The notes: generated by a model not told the origin, from the letters alone. 44,006 nucleotides of DNA from Cytophagales bacterium (GCA_013298865.1 JAAFJL010000023.1:1-44006), one strand, 5' to 3'; positions 17,557-27,320 are shown, counted from the stretch's first letter. Made by a program: numbers and translations.

Positions 17557-19158
17557 CTATTGAAAAGATACTTTGCTCAGATAAAAAACATTTCTTTTCC
17601 CGCCTTCAGCATCATTGGCAATCTTTTGGTAGCCAGAAGCTATGAAATATTTTTCGTACCAAAAATCAATGTTATCATCAGAAGTTCTTCTGATTTTATC
17701 TCCTTCTTGTTCAGAAATAATTGAATTTTGTTGTACATCTTCTACAACTTTTGAGCCTTGAACAATCTTCCGAGTCAGTTGCCCTTTGTTTGAATAGGTC
17801 ATCGTAACTATCTCATTCTCAATTGAAACTTTTATTTTTTCTACTAATTTCTGCTCTTTCACATCTTTCATTTCTATGGAATTATCCCAAACAAGATTTC
17901 CCTTTTCATCAAATTCAGCGACAATTGCGTGTGTGTATGTCCAACCATCAAAAATTTGCTGATTGTTGTTGAATCTGTTATAACCAAATGGACTGTAATA
18001 GCTACTGAAAGGAGAATATAGTCCAAAAGCACCATAACCCCAACGATAAGGATTGTAAAGTGCAGAACCAAAAGTGTTAAAACCTCCGAAAGAACTTCCG
18101 TAAGGTCCATAATTTTGGTATCGGTATTCTGGATAAAATGCTTCGGCAACAACAATATAATTCTTGCCTTTTTTAATAACATCATGCACTAAAATCCGAT
18201 AATCCAAACGTAAATCTTCCCCTTTTTCTTTCTTTCCTTCAATTTTTTTCTCCATTTTTTCTTTCTGACGTGGTGTAAGAAAATTGAAGAAATTTTTAAA
18301 ATCTGTAAAACTATGAAACTTTGTATCTGCAACTTCATGGTCAATTAATGTGGTAAAGTACATACCCTGAGAAGTCGGACCCCTTGAAGAACCAATCGTA
18401 TTTTTATGCCCGTAAGTACCAACAATAACTTGAGTACTATCCGTAATCTGGTTGATTTTTCCATTCATCATCGCAAAATCGTTATCAGGATTCATCACTA
18501 ATTGAGACTGCATTTTCCCAGCCTCATCAAAGGATTTTACAACCAATTGATAATTTTTTCCTCTCGTACCAACTGCATAAGTAACATTAATTGTATTTGT
18601 AGTGGTGTCAATTTCCATAGACTGAATCTCGGCTTGTCCTTTCAAAGCCGAAGGTAATAACCGAGTTTTGCGTTCTGCGACGTTTGTAAAAAGTACTACT
18701 GGTTGTGAATTAACAACACCAGCAATAAATATGGAATTATTAATTGCCTGAAAATTAGACACTTCCATTCTTTCAACAGAATAAATCTGAAATTTCTCAA
18801 CAAAACCTGGACCAATATTTACCTTGAAAACTTGGTAAGTGTTACTTCTGTATCTACTAAAAAGCAAATACAAACTTTTGCCGTCGTAGCTGTGTGTAAC
18901 AAAATCGAGTCCGCCTTCTATTGTCCCGTTGATACTCCATACTTTTTCTAAATTAGTATCAAAGCGTGTCAAGCCGAACTCAGATTTACCGAGTTGTGCC
19001 ATTACTAAAACCCCTTTGTCTTGAATTGGAATGGTGAAATATTCTAAATTATTCCCAAGGGTTGGAAACTCAATTCGTTTTGAGGATTGTTGAGAAAAAG
19101 AGGTGGCTTTTACACAAAGAATTATAGTGCATAAAAGCAATAATTTTAAAATTTTCAT
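17557..19158 (-). CDS. large secreted protein, unknown function
   Basis: A 533-residue exported protein. The N-terminus is a Sec signal (MKILKLLLLCTIILCVKATS, cleavage likely near SFSQ). The first 300 residues read as repeated beta strands of a propeller-like or sandwich fold (for example VSNFQAINNSIFIAGVVNSQ). A glycine/tyrosine/phenylalanine-rich low-complexity segment follows around residues 355-400 (NPYRWGYGAFGLYSPF). The end is basic and aromatic, without a recognisable sorting tail. No catalytic motif is seen. Similar long proteins are common in Bacteroidota and mostly uncharacterised. Confidence 0.7.
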   Translation of the reverse strand: MKILKLLLLCTIILCVKATSFSQQSSKRIEFPTLGNNLEYFTIPIQDKGVLVMAQLGKSEFGLTRFDTNLEKVWSINGTIEGGLDFVTHSYDGKSLYLLFSRYRSNTYQVFKVNIGPGFVEKFQIYSVERMEVSNFQAINNSIFIAGVVNSQPVVLFTNVAERKTRLLPSALKGQAEIQSMEIDTTTNTINVTYAVGTRGKNYQLVVKSFDEAGKMQSQLVMNPDNDFAMMNGKINQITDSTQVIVGTYGHKNTIGSSRGPTSQGMYFTTLIDHEVADTKFHSFTDFKNFFNFLTPRQKEKMEKKIEGKKEKGEDLRLDYRILVHDVIKKGKNYIVVAEAFYPEYRYQNYGPYGSSFGGFNTFGSALYNPYRWGYGAFGLYSPFSSYYSPFGYNRFNNNQQIFDGWTYTHAIVAEFDEKGNLVWDNSIEMKDVKEQKLVEKIKVSIENEIVTMTYSNKGQLTRKIVQGSKVVEDVQQNSIISEQEGDKIRRTSDDNIDFWYEKYFIASGYQKIANDAEGGKRNVFYLSKVSFQ

Positions 19159-19197
19159 GGCTCTAAATTATTGATGAAGATATTTTTAAGATACTTT

Positions 19198-19605
19198 TCA
19201 TTCATTAGCAAGACCCAAGATAATGTCAAACTCCTCAGCCTTTACGGGGGTAACAGAAAGACGAGATTGTTTAATAAGTGCTAATCCACTTAATCGTTCA
19301 TCTTCTTTCATTTGCTTGAGAGTAACGGTTTTAGGAAATTTCTCAACGGGTGACAAATCTACTACAACCCATCTTGGGTCATCGATTGTTGGGTCTGGGT
19401 AATGTTCTTTTACAACCTTTGCCAAGCCGACAATCTCCATGCCTTCATTTGAATGATAAAAGAAAACTAAATCATCCACTTTCATGGCTTGGAGGTTATT
19501 TCTTGCTTGATAATTGCGGACACCGTCCCACATTCCTACTCCTTGTTTAACGAAATCATCCCAAGAATATTTGAAAGGTTCTGATTTTACGAGCCAATGA
19601 TTCAT
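19198..19605 (-). CDS. EVE domain-containing protein
   Basis: A 135-residue single-domain protein. The ATG at 19605 begins MNHWLVKSEPFKYSWDDF, the exact opening of the family (W, K, P, Y conserved); the longer frame to 19665 starts at TTG and would overlap the VOC gene. Other EVE blocks are WDGVRNYQARNNL, KVDDLVFFYHS, and the ending LSVTPVKAEEFDIILGL. EVE domains bind modified nucleotides such as methylcytosine in DNA or modified RNA bases. The gene begins 32 bases after the end of the VOC gene on the same strand, so co-transcription is likely. Confidence 0.93.
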   Translation of the reverse strand: MNHWLVKSEPFKYSWDDFVKQGVGMWDGVRNYQARNNLQAMKVDDLVFFYHSNEGMEIVGLAKVVKEHYPDPTIDDPRWVVVDLSPVEKFPKTVTLKQMKEDERLSGLALIKQSRLSVTPVKAEEFDIILGLANE

Positions 19606-19637
19606 ATTTTTTGCTTTACTTATTTTATTATTTGAAA

Positions 19638-20591
19638 CTACATTCTCTGAAAAAACTCTACCCAAACTCCATCTGGAGATTGAACTGCAAAAGTTTTAAT
19701 TTTACCGATTGGAAAAACTTCAATTTCCATGACTTCTCTGACTGGATTTATTCCATTTTTAAAGACAAAATCATAATATTTCTGGATATTTTCAACTGGA
19801 AAACGGTACATTAAAATTCCTCTGTTTGGGGGACAAGCATTGCCAGAAAAATCTTCCCCCTCCAAGCCATCCATTTCTACTAAATCTAACAATCCATCTC
19901 TGGTTTCATTAGGTCCGACAATGTTCAGTTTCACATTCACGATATTAGATAAATTCTTGGGCATTCCGAACATATTTGCACTCGGTTCGTCCGTTTTAAA
20001 TTCTATTTCATTATGAGAAGTAAAGCCCAATTGGTTTACAAAAAAATGAGTCGCCACCAGTAAGTCTCTGACAATCATTGCACTAAGATAAACATTACTC
20101 GTAACGCCTTCTAAATGAAATGGATTGGGATGGGGTGGATTTGAACGATGAACCAAAGCTATCACAACTTCATCATGCCCTTTCAATAAAACTTCTTCCA
20201 CCATAAAAGGTCCCATAGTTTGGGTAACTGTTTTACTATATGCGTGCCAACCTAACTCGGAAAGTTGATTGGCAGTTTCTTCAATATTACTGGTTCGTAA
20301 ATCTATGTCGAGAATCCCTCCCGTATCCCAAGTTTGTCCCGCAGGACGAATGATTTTTTGTGAAACATTTTTGAATTCTATCAAACGAATTTGTCCATAC
20401 TCTAAACCATGAAAATTCAATAGATATTCCTCGGTTTCACATTCTGAAGGTAAATCCCAAAAGTCAATTTGAGTATTACTCCCGTTACCTTGCCATAAAA
20501 TCGACCAACCCAGCGTTTTGGTATAGATTTTTACGACTTCATGAATGTTTTTTACACTCATAACAATTTCGGAATATGTATGAATTTTCAT
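19638..20591 (-). CDS. VOC-superfamily protein with two repeated modules
   Basis: A 317-residue cytoplasmic protein of the glyoxalase/bleomycin-resistance/dioxygenase superfamily. Two related modules are seen, one opening MKIHTYSEIVMSVKNIHEVV and a second near residue 165 (VYLSAMIVRDLLVATHFFVN). VOC proteins bind a metal with His and Glu residues and act as lyases, isomerases or dioxygenases; the metal ligands cannot be fixed by eye and the substrate is unknown. It lies between the EVE gene downstream and palindrome copy C upstream, whose end is 23 bases from its ATG. Confidence 0.85.
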   Translation of the reverse strand: MKIHTYSEIVMSVKNIHEVVKIYTKTLGWSILWQGNGSNTQIDFWDLPSECETEEYLLNFHGLEYGQIRLIEFKNVSQKIIRPAGQTWDTGGILDIDLRTSNIEETANQLSELGWHAYSKTVTQTMGPFMVEEVLLKGHDEVVIALVHRSNPPHPNPFHLEGVTSNVYLSAMIVRDLLVATHFFVNQLGFTSHNEIEFKTDEPSANMFGMPKNLSNIVNVKLNIVGPNETRDGLLDLVEMDGLEGEDFSGNACPPNRGILMYRFPVENIQKYYDFVFKNGINPVREVMEIEVFPIGKIKTFAVQSPDGVWVEFFQRM

Positions 20592-20613
20592 GGTTTTTGA
20601 GCGTTTTTGGACT

Positions 20614-20775
20614 TAGTAATGTGTAAACAATAAGTGGGGGTTTTTGTCAAGCCCTTTTGGGGTAAGACTTCTCAACTTTTTCGTTAAATAGCGGTGCTAT
20701 TCGCCTCAAAAGTTAATCGTCTTACGCCAAAATGACTAAGACAAACTCCTCCAACTTATTATTTACACATTACTA
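20614..20775. repeat. 162-bp imperfect palindrome, copy C
   Basis: A perfect 14-bp terminal inverted repeat (TAGTAATGTGTAAA at 20614-20627, complement at 20762-20775). The arms stay complementary through GGGGTAAGAC-type blocks (near 20660 and 20725) to the central hairpin AATAGC-GGT-GCTATT (20687-20701). The 39-base core 20675-20713 matches copy B at 37 positions; the two differences are at paired positions 20683 and 20705. The right end is 3 bases from the TAA stop of the SRPBCC gene. Confidence 0.9.
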
Positions 20776-20778
20776 CAT

Positions 20779-21204
20779 TTATTCAATCATTTTTTTCATT
20801 TCATTCATTATTACTATCCAATTAGTGCTTGAATGGTCAATGACTTCTTGAATTTCAAAACTATCTTGTGTGATTGTAAGAGTCGTAACTCCTTCTTTTT
20901 CAGACAAATGATAAGAAATTTTTGCATAATTTTCTGGTTTATCTTCTGTTCCTGAAAAATTACTCCAATAATTGTATTCAATTAGCTTTTCAAATTGATA
21001 ATCCAAAATAGTCCCTTTATCTTCGTAGGGCTTTCCCTCCCATTCTCCACTAAATGTAACTGGAGAACCTATTTTCCAAGTGGTTTTAAGTTCCGTTCCG
21101 AAGAAATATTGTTTAACAATTTCGGGATTAGTAATTGCTTCCCAAGTCTTTGAAATTGAAGCATTAATAGTTACTTCAAGTTTTAAAATCATTTCGTTTG
21201 CCAT
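20779..21204 (-). CDS. SRPBCC/AHSA1-type START-like domain protein
   Basis: A 141-residue cytoplasmic protein of the AHSA1 (activator of Hsp90 ATPase-like) SRPBCC family. Opening strand and helix: LKLEVTINASISKTWEAITN; then VKQYFFGTELKTTWKIGSPV, and TFSGEWEGKPYEDKGTILDY, all typical of this fold, which forms a hydrophobic ligand-binding groove. The role in bacteria is usually unknown. Its TAA stop is three bases from the end of palindrome copy C. An 88-base spacer separates it from the WYL regulator gene upstream on the same strand; such proteins are often placed next to HTH regulators. Confidence 0.88.
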   Translation of the reverse strand: MANEMILKLEVTINASISKTWEAITNPEIVKQYFFGTELKTTWKIGSPVTFSGEWEGKPYEDKGTILDYQFEKLIEYNYWSNFSGTEDKPENYAKISYHLSEKEGVTTLTITQDSFEIQEVIDHSSTNWIVIMNEMKKMIE

Positions 21205-21292
21205 GTTTTTGTTTGTTTAAATTTATGAATTTTTCACAAACAAACGATGCACCACTGACAACCCTATGGCAGTCGGTTTGAAAATGTCTAAA

Positions 21293-21979
21293 TTAATTTT
21301 GAAGTGATTTCACGTAATCATCAATATTAGGGTGATTTTCCTTCCGAAAAGGTTGATGAGTGTTTTCTAAAGTAACAATTCTTGCAACTTTAAAATCTCT
21401 ATAATCTAACCGTTGCCAGCACCAAGCAATCAAATGCCAATTAAATCCGTAAAAAGTAAGACCTATTGGTTCTATTTCTCGTTCGCTCGCTCGGTCTTGA
21501 CTGTTGACGTATTGAATTTTTAAAATCTTTTTTCCAATTATAGAATCCTGAATATCAGTTAGATACGAAAAATTTCCATTCCCGATGGGTGGAGCATAGG
21601 TTGTTTTTATTTGAGATTGTATAAAATCTGCTCTGTCTTTTTCAACTCCTTTCAACATTACTTTCACCTTATTCAAGGCAGAGGTGTAATGCTTTTGGAT
21701 AGATTCATCACCAAATTTTTTTGCAATACTTTCCAACAAAATCAATGCGTTGGCTTCTTGCTGAGTGAAAATTACGGGAGGAAAAAAATAGCCCTGCATG
21801 ATAAAATAGCCTTTGTTTGGCTCAAAACTTACAGGAATTCCTATTTCGCTAATTGCTTTAATGTCTCTGTATGTTGTGCGGATACTGATGTTAAATTTTT
21901 CTGAAATATAATCAGCGGTAGCATATTTCCTTGATTGCAAGACGGTAACAATACCCATGAGACGATCAATTCTATTCAT
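21293..21979 (-). CDS. HTH-WYL transcriptional regulator (YafY-like)
   Basis: A 228-residue DNA-binding regulator. An N-terminal winged helix-turn-helix (MNRIDRLMGIVTVLQSRKYA, then ISEKFNISIRTTYRDIKAI, GIPVSFEPNKGYFI) is followed by a WYL domain (IQYVNSQDRASEREIEPIGL, then TFYGFNWHLIAWCWQRLDYR). The WYL region of such proteins senses a ligand, often a nucleic acid or nucleotide. The gene sits 8 bases after the C-S lyase gene on the same strand, so it may be its regulator or part of its operon; it also precedes the SRPBCC gene. Confidence 0.9.
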   Translation of the reverse strand: MNRIDRLMGIVTVLQSRKYATADYISEKFNISIRTTYRDIKAISEIGIPVSFEPNKGYFIMQGYFFPPVIFTQQEANALILLESIAKKFGDESIQKHYTSALNKVKVMLKGVEKDRADFIQSQIKTTYAPPIGNGNFSYLTDIQDSIIGKKILKIQYVNSQDRASEREIEPIGLTFYGFNWHLIAWCWQRLDYRDFKVARIVTLENTHQPFRKENHPNIDDYVKSLQN

Positions 21980-21987
21980 TGCTAAAA

Positions 21988-23124
21988 TTATTTCAAAACA
22001 TTCTCAATTCTTCTGATAGATTCTTCTAAAATAGATTTTGGACAACCAAAATTTAACCTAAAAAAACCTTCTCCCAAAAACATTTCTCCAGCATTTACAC
22101 GAACACCTGCTTCTAATAATTTCTTTTGAATATTCTCAATTCCTAAATCCTTTGCATCAATCCATGCCAAATAGGTTGCTTCTAAAGCATTCATTTTCAG
22201 ACCTTTAATGTTATTGATTCTTTCATAAAGAAAATCGTGATTAGCTTTTAAATAAGAAATCAATTCCAATCTCCAGTCTTCTGAATCTCGATACGCTGCA
22301 ATTGCCGAACGAATTCCAAAACGATTCAATTCTGGAAACATCCCAGACTTTGCTTTAATAAAATTCTGTCTCAATTCTTCATTCGGAATTATGGCTACTG
22401 AACATCCTAAACCTGCAATATTAAAAGTTTTGCTCGGAGCTTGAAGTGTAATCGTATTCATGGCAGTTTGTTCATCAAGGCTTGCAATCGGAATATGTTT
22501 TTTTGAGTTATTCAAAATCAAATCACAATGAATTTCATCAGCACAAATCACAACCTTTCGTTCATTACAAATATTTGCCAGTTCAGAAAGTTCCTCTTTA
22601 GTAAAAACAGTTCCAGCTGGATTGTACGGGTTACAAAGCAGAAAAACCTTAGTTTCTGGCGTAATTGCTTTTTTAATTGCCTCAAAATCAAATGTGTAGC
22701 GATTATTTTCTTCTTTTAATAATACAGTTTGCAAATTTTTCCCAGCCCAAGATGGTGCTAAATGAAATGGTCCATAAACAGGAATTGTCGAAAGAACAGC
22801 ATCGCCAAAATTGCCAACAGATTTACAAGTTGCTGTCAAACCAGGCACTAAACCAGGAATCCAGACTTGCCATTCGTTTTCAATTTTCCAATTGTAAAGA
22901 TTTTTCATTCTATCAGTAAAAATATCTTTCAATTCTTTTGGAACAAACGAGTAACCCATAATTCCATGGTCTGCAACAGATTTTAAGGCATCCAAAACGG
23001 CTGGTGGACATCGAAAATCCATATCAGCGACGGGCATAGGAATTACTTCTTGTGGATCATTAAAAAAGTCCCATTTAAAGGAATCAGTATTATGGCGGGG
23101 AATGATTTCGTCGAAATTATACAT
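21988..23124 (-). CDS. PatB/MalY-type PLP C-S lyase (cystathionine beta-lyase family)
   Basis: A 378-residue fold-type I PLP enzyme of the MalY/PatB group, which cleaves C-S bonds of cystathionine and other cysteine S-conjugates to thiol, pyruvate and ammonia. The opening DSFKWDFF and PMPVADMDFRCP are characteristic, as are NPYNPAGTVFTKEEL and VICADEIHCDLIL. The PLP-binding lysine is Lys232 in APSKTFNIAGLG, and FRLNFGCP closes the C-terminal domain. It is followed by the WYL regulator and preceded, 32 bases upstream, by an MFS carrier on the same strand. This context suggests uptake and cleavage of a sulfur-containing compound; the substrate is unknown. Confidence 0.93.
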   Translation of the reverse strand: MYNFDEIIPRHNTDSFKWDFFNDPQEVIPMPVADMDFRCPPAVLDALKSVADHGIMGYSFVPKELKDIFTDRMKNLYNWKIENEWQVWIPGLVPGLTATCKSVGNFGDAVLSTIPVYGPFHLAPSWAGKNLQTVLLKEENNRYTFDFEAIKKAITPETKVFLLCNPYNPAGTVFTKEELSELANICNERKVVICADEIHCDLILNNSKKHIPIASLDEQTAMNTITLQAPSKTFNIAGLGCSVAIIPNEELRQNFIKAKSGMFPELNRFGIRSAIAAYRDSEDWRLELISYLKANHDFLYERINNIKGLKMNALEATYLAWIDAKDLGIENIQKKLLEAGVRVNAGEMFLGEGFFRLNFGCPKSILEESIRRIENVLK

Positions 23125-23156
23125 TAAAAATACATTTTATGGTAAAGATTTATAAA

Positions 23157-24398
23157 TCAAGATATAGTCTGTAAACTTGCCTTTCTGAACTTTAGAGAAA
23201 TAAGTACAGCAATAACCATTAGGAGAATAATTAATAAAAAAGCATTTTGATAGGAATGGGTCTTGTCATAAATATAGCCAGTAATAATTGGTCCAAGGAA
23301 CGCCCCTGCCGACTCAAACATACTTATTGTTCCGTTAATTTTTCCAGCAGATTTCAAACCAAACGTTTTGACAGTCAGCACATTGTACATAGAATAAATT
23401 CCTCCCCAACTAAAACCAATAAGCCCAATATAAATAAAAAGGGTGTCTGGATTCATTGTATATAATCCTATGCAACCCATGGTTAGTACAATGCAACAAA
23501 GCGTAAAAACCTTAAAATTATCAAAAAAATCGCCCAGAGTTGCTACCAAAAGTTTCCCAATAAAAGCTACTAAAAAATAGACACTCAAAGCATATCTGGC
23601 AGTAGTTTTATCAAATCCTAAATCTAAAGTATGTAAAATTAGATTTGAGACAATACCTACTACGCTGTAAAATGATAGAAATCCCGAAAAACATATCAGC
23701 CAGAAAGTCTGAGATTTTGTTGCATCATGATAAGATAGCCCTTCCATCAATAAATTTTCATTTTCGAGTTGTTGTGTTGAGAACCCGAAAGGTTTTATAC
23801 CTAAATCAGAAGGGGAGCTTTTTATGACAAATACTATGTAAAAAAACAAAATTGCTGGAAAAAAAGAAAGATAAAGAAATGCTTCTCGCCAAGAATAATG
23901 GTCAATCCAATGTCCAATCAAATTTGGAAGAAATATTCCACCCAAACTTGTACCAGCCAGCGTAATACCTAATGCTAAACCTTTGAATTCTCTGAACCAA
24001 GTAGAAACTAAAATTATTGTTGCCACCGAACCAGAAGTTATGTAGGCAACGCCAAAAAGGACGTGAAGGAAATATGCTTCAAATTTTGATGTAATAAAAC
24101 TGTATGATGCTAAAGAAATACAGAGGATTGCAGTACCAAATAACATCATTTTTTTTACCCTAAACTTGTCCATCAAAGTTCCTGAGAGTAAAATAAAAAA
24201 GAATGAGATAAAATTGGGTAAAGCGTCTCGTGCCTTGAGTTCACTTCTTGTCCAATGAAATTCATTAATAAGAGATTTATCAAAAACCGTAATCACTGTG
24301 GTTGTTAATCCATTGATAACTACCAAAATAAATAACCCAGAAACACAAATTAGCCAGGGATAAAATTTGGTCAAAAAAATTGATTTGGAAATGTTCAC
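23157..24398 (-). CDS. MFS transporter, OFA-like
   Basis: A 413-residue, 12-helix secondary carrier. The start is a GTG at 24398 (protein begins MNISKSIFLTKFYPW); the nearest upstream in-frame stop leaves no ATG. The first helix contains VINGLTTTVITVFDKSLINE and a cytoplasmic loop LMDKFRVKKMMLFGT. The general shape, with GITLAGTSLGGIFLPNLIGH in helix 5, resembles oxalate/formate or monocarboxylate-type MFS carriers. It precedes the C-S lyase gene by 32 bases and shares a 141-base divergent region with the TonB-dependent receptor. A related carrier is encoded at 28490. The substrate is unknown; the start codon is fairly likely. Confidence 0.85.
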   Translation of the reverse strand: MNISKSIFLTKFYPWLICVSGLFILVVINGLTTTVITVFDKSLINEFHWTRSELKARDALPNFISFFFILLSGTLMDKFRVKKMMLFGTAILCISLASYSFITSKFEAYFLHVLFGVAYITSGSVATIILVSTWFREFKGLALGITLAGTSLGGIFLPNLIGHWIDHYSWREAFLYLSFFPAILFFYIVFVIKSSPSDLGIKPFGFSTQQLENENLLMEGLSYHDATKSQTFWLICFSGFLSFYSVVGIVSNLILHTLDLGFDKTTARYALSVYFLVAFIGKLLVATLGDFFDNFKVFTLCCIVLTMGCIGLYTMNPDTLFIYIGLIGFSWGGIYSMYNVLTVKTFGLKSAGKINGTISMFESAGAFLGPIITGYIYDKTHSYQNAFLLIILLMVIAVLISLKFRKASLQTIS

Positions 24399-24539
24399 TT
24401 CTTTAAAATTTAAACATTATTTATTTCTTAGGGTTAAAAGTGTGACTATGGTTAGAAATAGTATCAAAAATTCGTTAATCTGATTTTTTTTTATCAAATT
24501 GTTGTAGAAAAATTCCATTCAATCTAACTCTTCAAAAAA

Positions 24540-27248
24540 ATGAAATACCACTTTACGATTCACAAAGGAATAACTCCGAAATTACTTTGTCTGTTCCTAA
24601 CGCTCTGTTTTTCTTTTTCTTTCAGTGCTTTTTCTCAAAACCGTATCGTCAAAGGGCAAGTAATTGATGAAACTAATCAACCCATTGCTGGTGCAAATGT
24701 AATGATTAAAGGAACTAATGTTGGTACATCAACGGATGTCTCAGGAAAGTACTCAATAAGTGTTAGTGATGCAAATGTTAAACTTATTTTTTCATTTATC
24801 GGCAAACAATCTGTCGAGAAAGCTATAACCAACGAAGTAGAAGTAAATATTGTTTTGATTGATAATTCATCAGAATTAGATCAAATTATTGTAACCGCCA
24901 CAAGCCAGCCAGTTAGAAAAATTGAAACAGTAACAGCCGTTGAAGTAATTGGTGCAAAAGAAATTGCAAGGACAAGTTCTATCAACTTGGCGGATGCTGT
25001 TCGTTATGTGCCAGGCGTTTTTGTCCATTCGGGTCCTGGGCGTACACGTAATTCAATCTGGATGCGGGGTTTTCCAGATAATACCAACAATGGTTTGGTT
25101 TATACATCGCTTCTGGCAGACGGGTTAAGAACTTTTTCTTCGCCAGAAATGGTACCAGATGCTGCTTTCAGGATGGATATGAATGTTGAAAAAATTGAGA
25201 TTGTTCGTGGTTCTGCCGCTACTCTTTATGGTCGTGGGGCGGCGGCTGGTGCAATTAACGTAATTACAAAAACAGGTGGTGTTGAGCATGGAGGAGCAAT
25301 GAGACTTTCTACTTCTGATTACAACAATCTTATGCAATTAGATATGAATGTGAATGGTCCGTTGAATAAATCTAAAACTTTAAGGTATAATGTGGGTGGT
25401 TTCTATTTGAAAGATGATGGATTTAGGGATAATCAATATCCAGATTATGGTGGACAAATTAGAGGAAATATCGACTGGATTTTGCCCAATAATGGTGGTT
25501 CATTAAAAGTATATGGTGGTTTTATCAATTTAAGTGTTCAAAACCAAATTGATATTCCATATACCGCAAATGACCTTTCAGCACCAGCAAATGGGTTTAC
25601 CAGCAGAGATGTTTCTTTGCCAGCAAATGCTTTAAAAGGAAGAACATTTTCGATTACTTATCCGAACGGTAATGTTGAAAATATTGACATAGAAAAAGGT
25701 GCAAGAGACGGTAACTTCTCAAAAGGTGGAAATATTGGCTTGAAGTTTAACTTTAATTTAGGTAACGGATTCTCATTGTCTAACAATGGTCGCTATCAGT
25801 TATTGACAATCGGAACTCAGTTTGATTTTCCTTTGCAAGCTAATTTTGGTTCTGTTCAACAAAGAGCATTTTTTGTCGGTGGGCAACCTGGAAAAGGTGG
25901 CTCAACAGGAGATGATTTTATCAATGAGGTACGTCTCCAAAAAACTATTAATGTGGGTAATTCAACCCATAGTTTAACTGGGGGATATTATTACAGTTCT
26001 GTTACGGTAAATGCTTCGGCTGTTGGTTTACTTTATACATTAAATACTGATGATGCAAAAAATAGAATTGTCAGAGGTTTTGTTACTCCAGTTCCAACCG
26101 ACCCAACAAGAGATGTTTACGTTCCGTCATTATTCAGAAATGGAATTTATACAGAAAGCGTAAACTCTGTTTTTATTGGCGATGAAGCAAAGTTTAATGA
26201 CAAGTTAACAGTCAATGCAGGAATTAGAAGTGATGTAATTAACTTAGATTTGACCGAAGACCGTTATGCTTATCAGCGTTATGCCAAAAGAGCAGTTGAG
26301 CATAAAGGAACAAGTTGGTCTTTAGGTTTCAACTATATGTTTGATAGAAATACTGCATTATACGCAAATATTGTTGGAGCATATAGAGCTCCAGATTACT
26401 CTGCTTATACAACAGTACAATATGCTTACAGAAAAACCAGTGACCCAGAAGGAGTAAAGCGTTTGTTTAATCCAAATGCCGCAGATTTTCCTAAAGTCGC
26501 CACAGAAGTTGTTCGGGTGGATGCTCTCGGAAGAACACTTTATACAAATGATTACATTGATAAAAATGAGCAGATTAGTAGTTATGAATTGGGTTACAGA
26601 AAAAGCAAAGGCGATTTTGGATTTGATGGTGGTATTTTCTTGAATAATATTACCGACCGTTTGGTTTCGACCTTTATTGGTGGAACTGCTGTTCAAATTC
26701 CAGGCGGCAATAATAGAATCTTTGGAACTGAATTAAGTTTAACTTACACGCCACAATCAACCAAAGGTTTGTTTGCTCGTACAAGTATAACTTATCAAAA
26801 AACATCCTATTCAAAACTCGTTCAAGTAAACCCTTTGAAACCAACTGAGAATATTGATTTATCTGGCAATAGAGTTGCGTCTGTACCATCATTAATCTGG
26901 AACTTTAACATCGGTTATGAATCAAATTTGGGAGGTTTTAATATTAACAATAACTTAACGACAGGTCGTCCAGTAGATATTTATAACACAGCAGACTATC
27001 CTACAGTGTCTTTAATGGATGCCAATGCTTTCATCAAAATTGGTTCATCATCCAAGAACCCGATTAGATTAAAAACAAGTGTATTTAATTTGTTCAATAA
27101 CCAGTCTGCGAGTAGCGTTGTGAGTGCCCAAACTGATAATGCTTTATTTTTGGCATCTCAGAATCAATATTCAGGGAACTTCAAAAATGTTAGAGGTGTG
27201 CCATTTTTACCAAGAAGATTCACTTTTGCTTTAGAAATAGCTTTTTAA
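24540..27248 (+). CDS. TonB-dependent outer-membrane receptor
   Basis: A 902-residue outer-membrane importer driven by TonB-ExbBD. It has a signal peptide (residues 1-32, ending SFSAFSQ), a carboxypeptidase D-like regulatory domain (about 36-115: GQVIDETNQPIAGANVMIKG), a plug (about 118-225; with QIIVTATSQPVRKIETVTAV, then VEKIEIVRGSAATLYGRGAA) and a beta-barrel that ends in aromatic residue Phe902. It is shorter than SusC proteins and has no SusD next to it, so it belongs to the siderophore/vitamin-type (FecA/CirA-like) group rather than a glycan system. The divergent spacer with the MFS gene probably holds its promoter. The ligand is unknown; neighbours suggest a small sulfur-containing or aromatic compound. 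Confidence 0.95.
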   Translation: MKYHFTIHKGITPKLLCLFLTLCFSFSFSAFSQNRIVKGQVIDETNQPIAGANVMIKGTNVGTSTDVSGKYSISVSDANVKLIFSFIGKQSVEKAITNEVEVNIVLIDNSSELDQIIVTATSQPVRKIETVTAVEVIGAKEIARTSSINLADAVRYVPGVFVHSGPGRTRNSIWMRGFPDNTNNGLVYTSLLADGLRTFSSPEMVPDAAFRMDMNVEKIEIVRGSAATLYGRGAAAGAINVITKTGGVEHGGAMRLSTSDYNNLMQLDMNVNGPLNKSKTLRYNVGGFYLKDDGFRDNQYPDYGGQIRGNIDWILPNNGGSLKVYGGFINLSVQNQIDIPYTANDLSAPANGFTSRDVSLPANALKGRTFSITYPNGNVENIDIEKGARDGNFSKGGNIGLKFNFNLGNGFSLSNNGRYQLLTIGTQFDFPLQANFGSVQQRAFFVGGQPGKGGSTGDDFINEVRLQKTINVGNSTHSLTGGYYYSSVTVNASAVGLLYTLNTDDAKNRIVRGFVTPVPTDPTRDVYVPSLFRNGIYTESVNSVFIGDEAKFNDKLTVNAGIRSDVINLDLTEDRYAYQRYAKRAVEHKGTSWSLGFNYMFDRNTALYANIVGAYRAPDYSAYTTVQYAYRKTSDPEGVKRLFNPNAADFPKVATEVVRVDALGRTLYTNDYIDKNEQISSYELGYRKSKGDFGFDGGIFLNNITDRLVSTFIGGTAVQIPGGNNRIFGTELSLTYTPQSTKGLFARTSITYQKTSYSKLVQVNPLKPTENIDLSGNRVASVPSLIWNFNIGYESNLGGFNINNNLTTGRPVDIYNTADYPTVSLMDANAFIKIGSSSKNPIRLKTSVFNLFNNQSASSVVSAQTDNALFLASQNQYSGNFKNVRGVPFLPRRFTFALEIAF

Positions 27249-27271
27249 AATTAAAAATGATTAATTTTATC

Positions 27272-27320
27272 TTCTCACAAAATACTTGAATGTTTCGAGT
27301 ATTTTGTGAGAATTTTTTTT
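27272..27320 (+). terminator. intrinsic terminator of the receptor gene
   Basis: A perfect 15-bp stem (27272-27286 with 27298-27312), an 11-nt loop, then T8. It ends only 19 bases before the ATG of the next gene on the same strand. Confidence 0.93.

Noticed and set aside
19606-19665. TTG at 19665 as the start of the EVE gene
   Set aside because: It overlaps the VOC gene and adds residues not found in the family; MNHWLVKSEP at 19605 is the family start.
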